A stretch of DNA of 64,000 nucleotides, from NCBI RefSeq assembly GCF_020520425.1, contig NC_079487.1, positions 56,396,719 through 56,460,718 of the forward strand, read 5' to 3'. Below are positions 37,537-47,180 of this stretch, one piece after another. The stretch comes from Spinacia oleracea. Its lineage: Eukaryota; Streptophyta; Magnoliopsida; Caryophyllales; Amaranthaceae. How positions within the stretch are numbered: position 1 is the stretch's first letter; the number at the start of each line of letters is the position of its first letter. Both the position numbers and the translations under genes were made by a program. The notes under the pieces were generated by a model. It was not told the DNA's origin and did not search any database. It was given only the letters and a program-made list of their open reading frames with translations.

Positions 37537-38382
37537 GCTTACCTTCTGTTTTGTATATATTCATTCTTGTATTCCGCATGTATATATATTTTTTGCGATT
37601 TTTTTGGTGCAAGAATGTTTTGAGCCTTCCGTGGGCTTTGCTTTAACATATTATAGTAATATTAGCTTTCCAAACCAAAGACGAATTTTTAAAAGAGAAA
37701 GAATTCCGTAAAAATAAGAGTTCATACGAGAGTGCACACATATTTTTAGACTAACCGACTACTTGGGGTATTACATATGCATGTTCACTATTTTTCGTTT
37801 TTTTGCCGACTCGTGCCATACTCCTTTGTTGGGCTTGTTCCTGAAAATTCTTGTGGCTTTGTTTTTCATTCTATTTGATCTTGCCCGTGCATGGGTTAGG
37901 GTATAGTGCCCTTTGCAATATCCTTTCTTCATGATGCGTTGCATGACTTTTTTATTATTTTTTAATTTTTATTGGATCGAATCCTTGATAAGGATTGCCT
38001 ACGTATCTTGTCAGAATCAGGTCGCGCGTAGTTCTAGCTTTTTGAATTTTTTTGAAAGGGTGTTCATTACACGTCTGCTTCCCCCCCCCCCCCCCAAGTG
38101 TTCGTGGTTCTTTTGATGGTTTGAAAAAGGAGTACGAACACTTGCAGAAGCGGGAGGATAGGTGGCAAGAGAGAATGACGCCCATACGCGGGCGTAGGAA
38201 ATATCGGCGCCCAGGCCTGGGCGTGAAAAATAACAGCGCCCAGTCCTGGGCGTTAAAACATGGTCCTTCGCCTTTTTCTACTTTATCGAGTTTTATGTCG
38301 TTCGCTTAGAGTAATGTGCAAAATGCTTGCTTATGAGTCTTAACGTGTTTTATTAGATGCCTTAACTCCGGACTGAATTTTA
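37537..38382. other. Spacer between convergent PMD gene and pol
   Basis: No credible coding frame. Contains TTGCCTACGTATC sequence and a 15-C run (38081-38095) followed by AAGTGTTCGTG, both also found in the inner element near 29565 and 29829, and a three-part palindromic module at 38178-38259. Any polyadenylation signals for the two convergent genes would lie here; I cannot pin them down. Confidence 0.6.
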
Positions 38383-41300
38383 TTAAATATAGTACTTTTT
38401 CAATTGGTCTAAGTTCGTGAGGTTAGCGAATTCCGCTCCATCTATGTCAGCTAGTTGGACTGCTCCGCCAGGTAGGATGGTCTTTACAAAATATGGTCCT
38501 GTCCAGTTAGGCCGGAATTTTCCTCGAGGGTCCGTAGTAGGTGCGCGGACTTCTTTTAATACAAAATCGCCTTCTTTGATATTTCGAGGTTTGGCTCTTT
38601 TGTTGAATTGCCTTGCGATGCGCTTTTGGTACACTTGCACGTGATGTAAAGCTCTCAACCTCCGTTCGTCTAAAAGGACGAGCTCGTCGTACCTAGCTTG
38701 AACCCAATCAGCCTCTAGTAGCTTGCTTTCTAGGACGATCCGGAGGGAGGAAATTTCCAACTCGATCGGTTGAACTGCTTCCATTCCGTATACCAAGGAG
38801 TAGGGTGTTACTCCAATGGAGGTGCGGATTGAGGTTCGATAGCCCCATAATGCGAAGTGTAATTTGTTGGGCCAATCCTTATAATTTTCAGCCATTTTTT
38901 CGATTATGACTTTAATATTTTTGTTGGCCGCTTCTACCGCGCCGTTCATTTGCGGCCTGTAGGGAGAAGACTTATGGTGTTTGACATGATATTTTTCGAG
39001 CAGGTCTTGGACTTCGGCCCTAAAGTGGGAACCTTGGTCACTTATGATTTCATGTGGAACCCCATACCGACAGAATATGTTCTTTTCTAGGAATCGAGCG
39101 ACATGTTTGGCTGTTAATTTTGCATAGGAGACTGCCTCTACCCATTTAGTGAAGTAATCAATTGCGACTAAAACGTACTCGTGTCCCCCTACGCCTGTTG
39201 GTGTTACTTTACCGATTATATCTATACCCCAGGTGGAAAAGGGCCATGGAGAAGTGAAGGTGTATAGTTCGGAGGAAGGCAAATGGTTAAGGTTACTGAA
39301 GATTTGGCATTTTGGGCAAGTTTTTACAAAGTGATGGCAATCGGTTTCCATAGTGGTCCAATAGTACCCTGAGCGGGATATTTTTCGGGATAGCATTTTT
39401 CCGTTCATATGGGGTCCGCACACGCCGTTATGGTATTCTTCCATTAGTCTTTGGGCTTGGTTTTGGTGGACACAAAGTAACTTGATTTTATTCAGCGTGT
39501 ACTTGTACAGTTCTCCCAGGATTATGCTATATTGTGAAGCGAGGAGGTGTAGGGCCTTTTGTGCTCGCGGGGAGGTGTTTGGGGGGAATTCCCCACTTGT
39601 TTTGTAACGAAGGATGTCCGTATACCATGGTTCTTCTTCGGTGTTTTCAGGTTCGGAGTCTATGGCACAACAATAAGCCGGCTCTTTCCTTCGCTCGACC
39701 CGAAGGGTCATCCCGTCCCATTCATTCGGGATGTTGAGCATTGAAGCTAGCTTCGCTAGTGCATCCGCGAATTGGTTGTCGTCTCTTGGTAAGTACGTAT
39801 ACTCAATTTTTTCGAATTGCTCGACTATTTGGTCTAAGTGAGCTTAATATTTTGAGAGACTAGTGCTTCGGACCTTCCATCTTTTGGATATATGGTTTAT
39901 TATTAGGGAAGAATCCCCGAAGACTTGTAGATGTTTGACTCCGAGGCTAACTGCGGCCTCTAGCCTAACTATGCAGGCCTCGTATTCGGCGGCGTTGTTT
40001 GTGGCCTCGAAGTCAAGTTTGACGGAAATTGGTATATGGGCCCCTTCGGGACTGACTAGGAGAACTCCGACGCCGCATCCTTTCTGGTTGGACGCGCCAT
40101 CGAAGTATAGTGTCCAATAGTCGTCTCGTATCATCAGAAGTTCCTCGTTAGGGAGGAGGTAAGCTTCCGTGGTTTCCTCATTCGTGGCATGCTCGGCCAG
40201 GAATTCGGCTACCGCTCTTCCTTTGATTGTTTTTTCTGGCATGAATTTTAGGTCGAATTCTGAGAGCATGACTAGCCACCTGGACAGGCGACCATTTAGG
40301 GCGGGCTTTTCGAACATGTATTTTAAGGGGTCTAGTTGTGACACTATATGAACAGTGTGGGCCAATAGGTAATGTCTGAGTTTTTTGGATGCCCAGACGA
40401 GGGCGAGGCAGGTTTTCTCAAGTTATGTGTATCTCGTCTCGTACTGTATGAACTTCTTGCTCAAGTAGTAAATGGCTCGCTCGGATCCATGTACACACTC
40501 TGAGAGCATAGCTCCCGCTGCAGTATCCGTGACGGTTAGGTATAGGCGTAAAGGGATTCCAGGCAAAGGCGGGGAGAGGACGGGTGGTTTGCTTAGGTAT
40601 TCTTTGATTTTATCAAAGGCAGTTTGGCATTGTTCATCCCATTCGACTTTTTCTTCTTTTCTTAATTTTTTGAATATTGGCTCACAAGTCATAGTAAGCT
40701 TGGAAATGAACCTACTAATGTATTGCAGCTTTCCTAGGAAGCCCCTTATCTGTTTTCCAGTTTTTGGTGGGGGCATTTCGGTAATGGCTTTGATCTTGGA
40801 AGGGTCAATCTCGATTCCTCGCGTACTAACAACATATCCTAGCAATTTTCCAGAGGTTACCCCGAACACACATTTTTGTGGATTTAGTCTCATGTTATAT
40901 TTCAAGATTCGGGTGAAGAACTTTTTAAGTGCCGGGAGGTGACCGTGCCGGTCTTTAGATTTGACGATCATGTCGTCCATATAGACCTCGATTTCTTTAT
41001 GTATCATGTCATGGAGTAACGTGGTAGTTGTTCTTTGATAGGTGGCCCCCGCGTTTTTCAAACCAAAAGGCATTACAGTGTAACAATATGTACCCCAAGG
41101 GGTAATGAAAGTTGTTTTTTCCATGTCTTCTTCTACCATGAGTATTTGGTTATATCCGGCGTACCCGTCCATAAAGGAGAGGAGCGCGTGCTCTGCGGTG
41201 TTGTCTACTAGTATGTCAATGTGAGGCAGAGGGAAGTCATCTTTGGGACTGGCTTTGTTGAGGTCTCGAAAGTCTACGCACATTCGCACTCGTCCATCTT

Positions 41301-42312
41301 TTTTAGCTACGGGGACAATATTGGCCACCCATTCTGGGTAGTTGGAGACTTTTATAAAGCCGGCGTCTAATTGTTTAGTGACTTCTTCTTTTATTTTCAA
41401 GGCTATCTCTGGTTTGAGCCGCCGTAGCTTATGTTTTACTGGCGTCATTTAGGGATCTAGCGGAATTTTATGCTCAGCGATTTCTCGATCTATTCATGGC
41501 ATGTCTTTGTAGGACCAAGCAAAGACACCCTCGAATTCCCGCAAAGTTGAGATTAGATCGGCCTTTTCAGTGGGAGTTAAGGTGAGGCCAATTTTAATGA
41601 TTTTAGGATTTTCTTCTGTTCCAATATTTACCGATTCTGTGTCCTCAATTATAGGAGTTTTGAGTTCTTGTTCACTTACAGCTTTCATTAGTTCGGTATA
41701 TTCCTCTTCTGGCTCTTTTTCGTGCTCATTAGTGGTGAGACATTCTGCATTATTACTCGGATTTTTAAGCGGCATATACCCAAAAGTTTTGTTTATCTTA
41801 TTAAAGTCATGAAGCATTACATCAAAAAGATCTCCCGGAGTAGAGATTTCCAGGTCTAAACCATTCTTGGGAGGGGTTACAATTTTGCTAGGTTCGGACT
41901 CGGAGTCAGACTCGGATTCAGACTCTAATTCTTCGTACATCGGACCCTCTCCCGCAGATATCTTGAACTTCATCCCTCGAGCATTAGTCCATTTGAAAGT
42001 CTTGCGCCACCCTCGTTGGATTTGGTCATCTTTCGAGGGTGATGGAGCGATCAATTTAGTAGGATCGAACACTTCGTCTTGAAGAGCTAATGCCATAATT
42101 TCTGTTTCATTCTTCGCTCTTTTCTTTTCTAACCCAAACAATAGCCCGAAAACATGTGAGTTGGGGAGCGTTTTTGGCGTAGCACGATTCTTTGGGGCGA
42201 GTGGCCTTTGAGAACGTAAAGGGTCGTGTCCCAAAGCATGCATCTCTTGGGTTTGTGCGACCTCTAGGTATAGATGTTCGGGATATGCTTCTTCCAGCGC
42301 GTTCCTTGATGG
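38383..42312 (-). pseudogene. Tat-lineage pol: RT, RNase H, second RNase H, integrase
   Basis: One reading frame of about 1,310 codons, unbroken except for four in-frame stops (41494-41496, 41449-41451, 40423-40425, 39844-39846), with no frameshift. In order: an acidic linker with SESESDSESEP; reverse transcriptase (VPVAKKDGRVRMCVDFRDLN, SFMDGYAGYNQI, catalytic YMDD at about 40975); Gypsy RNase H; a second, archaeal-type RNase H (LYFDGASNQKGCGVG, NNAAEYEA, FGDSSLII), a mark of the Tat lineage; integrase with an HHCC-type zinc-binding end (CPKCQ), the catalytic Asp of WGIDIIG, ISDQGSHF and YRPQMNGAVEAANK; C-terminus WTGPYFVK. No chromodomain, and no recognisable gag or protease upstream. It copies and inserts retrotransposon DNA in functional relatives. 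Confidence 0.93.
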
Positions 42313-43565
42313 CTATCACGGACAGGTATTCAGGGGCCCTGCATTATTGTTGTGGAGTAGGAGACACATTAATTTGTTTCGTGAGTCGGTTTTTTAGACA
42401 TTCTATGACTACCCTTAAGTCGGACTAGTATATTTGAACTGCTATGTGTGCACTTTGAACTCTTTATATTTTCGAAAATCTTTTCCCGTGTGACATTCAT
42501 AATTATTAGCATGTTTGGTTTTGGTGCCGAGCATTGTCGTCGTAGGAGGCCTAACAACGACACAAAGAGTTATTTATTTTTTTATGAGTCGCTTTTTAGA
42601 ATCGAGTGCTTTTCTTACGCCCTCGTAGCAATTCTTTTTACGAACGGTTTTTTGGTGCTACGTGTTTTTTCTTTTGCGCGGGCACCGAGGCTGCTGCGCC
42701 TGACCAGAAGGCCAAGCAGCAACTTTGGCGCCCAGCGTCGGGCGTGAGAAATTCTGGCGCCCAGCCAGGGGCGTTGAAAATGCGTCCCTGGCTGATTCTC
42801 GTTTTCTGTTTGCGTCTACTTTTGTTCATGCGACTTCGATTTGTGTGCTTGCCTAATAACGTCCTTTACGCGTTGTGCAGCGTTTTGTGGGATTCGTTAC
42901 AGGCCATCCCGAGCGTGCTTATTTTCGTGGCGATCGTTCGGGTTTGCGGAACACGTATTTTGGTATAACTCTTTGACAAATTGGTTTATGAATGTTTGGG
43001 CAATTTTTAAGGTCGTTGGTTTTTCTAGGATAGTTTGTCACACACAATCACACATTTCGCTACACATAACTAACATTCATCATGAGGCGATAATAACATG
43101 TCATGTAGTTTATGATAGGCTTCTATGGGTAGTTATTTGCACCTGGCTTGGTACCGCTTCTATCGTAGATCTAACACATGCCCCGGTCGAGGTAGTGTCT
43201 TCAACAGACGAATTTCGCTCAAGAGGCCAACCCGCAAGTGCAAGCCAAGGGGGCATGCAGGCGAGAGGGACCTAATGAGCGAGCGATTGGGTTCGGGATA
43301 GGTGTACTACCTGCACAAGTACCGAGTGGGTAACATGCGCGGCGTATGCACCCCCCTATTGGCGAAAAAAGGTATCCTTAGTCCCAACTCCCGAGGGACC
43401 CGAGATTTGTTATGCTGTTCTGCCCGTTCACATTAATATGCTGATTTTCAGGTTATCCCAACTTGATTGGGAAATAAACGCGGGGTAGGATCGTTTCACC
43501 CTTCGGCTATTTTGATTACCTACAAGCACGAGTATTTCCTTCAATATCCCCAGTTGAGTCGCCAC
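42313..43565 (-). other. Outer Tat 5' leader with primer-binding site
   Basis: About 1.25 kb of noncoding sequence between pol and the 5' LTR, homologous to the inner leader from 42488 on. It contains a palindromic module (42724-42780). The primer-binding site on the minus strand, 43564 down to 43547, reads TGGCGACTCAACTGGGGA, one mismatch from the inner copy. The space where gag would sit is missing, so gag was lost or never present in this subfamily. Confidence 0.75.
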
Positions 43566-45034
43566 TGTGAGGGGGTCGAAAAAGCACGAGGCTAATGCGT
43601 GACTTCGTCCCTCGTGGGTGTGACGATTCTTTTTATTCAATCAAGTGTAATTGGATTTCCTGTGAGTTTGCACCCAATTGACTAGTAATATAGAAGTCGC
43701 CATTCAGTTTTTAACGACAATGAGAAAAACTGACAAAACCCGGTTATCGTGACATAAAGGGAGTGCAATTATGTTTGACCACGACGGCCGTAGGTTCCCT
43801 TGTGATCCCTGGTGTGGGGATCTCTCAACATACACCCACAAGGTAGAGATTGAGGGTTCGGGGGACTGTAACTACCGAAAGGAGTATTCTCTCTTCGATA
43901 ACTCCAGAGGCAGGATATCCTTACTAGCTCAGCATAAATAATTGAAGGGACATGTGTTAACTATTAAACTAATCTGAGTTGATTTTAGCAATATGCAACA
44001 TATAATACTAGATCGATCGCGATTATCTGATTTAAATAGCATTAAGGGACCTAGCATGATAATCCAATTTCCCAAAAATATTATATTTGTTAGGCGTGGT
44101 AGAACAATCAGATTTAGTTAGTTTAACAGTTCATAAAAAGGGCGAGGAAAGCAATTAAATCATAGAAAAGGGACACATTACGACGCACCCTTGAGAGGTG
44201 CGTCACGGTTCTCAGAAAACTAACCACTTTGACTTTGCTATTTCTCCTTTTTATTTAACGAATCTCAAATTATGGGACAGGATACGTTCTGTTCGATTTA
44301 TGGATCGATTGCGACAGAACGCGTGAACAATTTCGCTGCGCGAGGCTTAGGCTAGGGGTTGGAGTCAATACTCAGAATATGAATTGTGTGTTGTCTTCAC
44401 GTCGAACTTAAGGCCCTATTTATAGAAAAGAGTTCGTGGAAAGATAGAATTGCAGAACTCTAATCCCCGAGGAATTAGGAAAAAACACGTACCAGGTATT
44501 TTCAGCGCCCAGGCCTGGGCGCCGAAGATTTCGGCGCCCAGAGCCAGGCGTTGAAAATAGGATCTGGGCTGTTTTTCTTAGTCAGATTCGGATTCCTAGA
44601 ATCCGGAGTATTTGAGATTTAATTGAGTCTTTTAGTGCGTATTAACCTTGCGACGGGATGCGTCTGGACCCGTTACGAACTCTAGGCTCGTTAGGATTTT
44701 AATTAATACGTGACTCCTATTTTTTAATCATATTAGGAATAGGATTCTCTCGTAATTTCTATCTCATTTAGGATTTATGTTGGAGTGCAACACCTAATTC
44801 TGACAGGTTTCTATCTTTTATGACTTGCCACTTTTAACAATTACCGATTACGGCAGTTACTATTTTTAGCAGGTTTCCATAAATAGCAGGTTTCTATAAA
44901 TAGCAGGTTTCGGGTGAAATGAAAAGGGGAATTGAGATTCGTTATTTTATAGGAGATGCGTTGTCAAGTGGAGATTTACGTTTTCATCATCGAACCTTCC
45001 CTTTCGGGAATGGGGACAAAAGTAGGTGTCTACA
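43566..45034 (-). repeat. Outer Tat element 5' LTR (LTR D)
   Basis: 1,469 bp, TGTGAGGG...GTGTCTACA on the plus strand, followed by the GAATG target duplication. The minus-strand TATA (complement of CTATTTATAG, about 44415-44425) lies about 75-145 bp downstream, in transcription sense, of the palindromic module (44498-44560), placing that module in U3. It includes the 76-bp segment deleted from LTR A. Confidence 0.9.
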
Positions 45035-45039
45035 GAATG

Positions 45040-45774
45040 CCGTCGGAATGTTCCGAAAATTGGAGTATTATTAATATTATGGTTTTTGTGTTTGGTGGGC
45101 TCCCAACACTCGTCCAAGGGGACATTTCTTTTATAGGCCCCTTCGAAGCTTATTTTAGTCAATTTATGAGTCAATAGTCGTATCAAGAGTCGAGTCTTGT
45201 CCTCATGATTAATTGTTTATTTAGTTGGCTTTTGCATGTGTTTAATTTATTGTTGGAAACTTGGAATGAAGCATGTTAGTCTTGCATTTGTTCTAGCTTG
45301 TTACTCAGCTTTTTGCTGATTACGTGCTTTGTGTTTTGGTCATTGCTCTTGTCTTAATGACCCTATGATGATCCATCATTTGCACTTGCATTGTTGGGGG
45401 TTGGAATATTAATAAACAGGTTGGTAGAGATGACTTGCAAGAGAAGTTATCTAGCAAGGGGATTGGTTGAGCGTGTTGTTTTCTCTTGCATTGTTTTTAA
45501 ACTCTACTTATTTAATTAGTCTAGACTATAACGTTTTCAATGAGTTAATACATTTTGATTTTAAAGTATTTTTTGTTTGGTGCGTTATGGTACCAACTTG
45601 TATGGAGTCCATTAACTATTATTTATTCCGCTGCGTAATTTTCGTACTAGCCATTTTCCATTTTTCATTTCCCAACTTAGTATGGGCGGTAATACTTTAT
45701 TAATTACTTGTATGGGCGGTAATACTTTAGTAATTACTTGTACTAGCCATTTCCATTTTCCAACTTAGTATGGG
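45040..45774 (+). repeat. Continuation of the TGTAATACC-family LTR
   Basis: Sequence of the split solo LTR between the Tat insertion and the LINE. Near the end, segments with CTAGCCATTTCCATTTTCC and ACTTAGTATGGGCGGTAATAC are tandemly repeated (about 45650-45774). This repeat supplies the LINE target site. Nothing coding is seen. Confidence 0.6.
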
Positions 45775-45902
45775 GAATCCTTTTTCCTGTCTCTAAATTA
45801 CTCGAAAAAAATATTAAAAAAATTGATTTAAAGACAAACGCTCTCTAGCTTTTTCACCCAAGTTTCCTCTCGGCGCACGATACCCTATCGTGCACCGTCG
45901 CC

Positions 45903-47180
45903 ATGGCAAGGAAAAAGGGTGGGAAATCTCAAGGCAGCAAGTATAAGGAAGAAGCCTCGTGGTCCATCCTCTGATTCGCAAGCGCTCAAAACTCGTTCGA
46001 TTGATGAAGTTTTGGGGGTTGAAGCATTGGAGCTTCCAGTAGAGAATGAAGTGTTCACGCCAAAATCTGGGTTGCAGCATTTGCAGGCGAGATCGGAACT
46101 GCACCATACATTCAATGAGTGGATGCAATCGATTCACAAATCTTCCGGTCATCTGAATTCCAGCCGTGCTAATGTAAATGTTGGTATGATTTCTGTACCT
46201 ATTTTGCAACAATGTGATGATGTATATGAGAATTTGACTGAGCATGATCATGCTAATGATGTTAGAACAATAGAATCAATAGATTATTATTTTGAAAATG
46301 CTAGCCCTGTTCAGATTGATATTGATGATATTCAGGAGGAAGTGGATTTCCGGAATTCATCCACTGTTTGCTATGTTGTGGGAGCTAATCCACCATTGCG
46401 TGTAATGGAAGGATTTATCAGGCGAATCTGGAAGAAATACAATGTGGATAAGGTAGTTTTGGTGAAGAAGGGGATTTATTTGGTTCGTTTTTTTACCATG
46501 GACATGCGAGATCAGGTCATTGTTGGGCACCATTTTTTTGATAACGAACCAATGATTGTAAAACCCTGGAATGTTGAGATGGATATGGAGAAAGAGGAGC
46601 TTAAATATGTACCAATCTGGATTCAGTTGAGGCTGAACTTCAAATATTGGGGAGAAAAGTCCTTGTTTAAGATAGTAAGCCAAATAGGTAAGCCTATTAA
46701 GAGGGACACTGCTACTGTGAGTAGGGATAAGTTGCAGTTTGCCAGAGTGTTGGTGGACATACATATAAAACAGAAGCTCCCTGATCATGTAGCTTTTGTG
46801 AATGAGCATAGTGAGATGGTTCAAGTGCCTATCTCATATGAATGGAGGCCAAATATCTGTGAGAAGTGTAAAATGGTGGGGCATTTAATTGCTGACTGTA
46901 AGTATGGCAAGACTAAGAGAGTGTGGTGCAGAAAACTCAACCTGTTCAGAAGCAAAGTGTACCAATGGAGACGAGTATTCCAGAAATTGATCAGGAAGGG
47001 TTTCAGAGGTCTCTCAGACCAATCAAGGTTAGGCCTACTAATCCAGAACCAACATCAACAACTAATCAGTTTCAAATGTTGAATGATGATGACCACAGTG
47101 TCTGCAGCACAACGGAAATGGAAAGGGATATTGATACAGAGGATGTAAGCTCAGGAAGAGGGAACTCTTCCAAGTCTTAT
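45903..47180 (+). pseudogene. LINE ORF1: DUF4283 and CCHC zinc knuckle
   Basis: RNA-binding partner of plant LINEs. ATG at 45903 opens MARKKGGKSQGSK, but the frame must shift near 45940 to join the long one (RKKPRGPSSDSQALK). The central DUF4283-like domain runs from about CYVVGANPPLRVMEGF (46369) to LQFARVLVDIHIK, followed by a zinc knuckle CEKCKMVGHLIADC (46859-46900). A second shift near 46925 carries the acidic Ser/Thr-rich tail into another frame, ending about 47180. Order and size fit family ORF1; the two frameshifts make it a pseudogene. Its tail runs into the start of ORF2, as usual in these elements. Confidence 0.85.

Larger units (their letters stand above)
22353..45034 (-). mobile_element. 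Outer Ty3/Gypsy Tat/Ogre-lineage element with antisense PMD gene
   Basis: Outer LTRs 22353-23744 and 43566-45034 share diagnostic bases (e.g. GACGATTCTTTTTATTC) that the inner pair lacks, and are flanked by the same 5-bp GAATG (22348-22352 and 45035-45039). The element lies on the minus strand: the 5' LTR is the right-hand one, followed by an 18-bp primer-binding site matching the tRNA-Arg type used by Ogre/Tat. The polypurine tract (AAAGTGGGGGCTAAC on the minus strand) borders the left LTR. Internally, 5' to 3' on the minus strand, it has a long leader, the pol frame, then an opposite-strand Plant Mobile Domain gene, then the nested inner element. No gag is recognised, so it looks non-autonomous. 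Confidence 0.9.

Noticed and set aside
38417..42428. Plus-strand frames opposite pol (up to 156 codons)
   Set aside because: Shadows of the conserved pol frame on the other strand, with no motif of their own.
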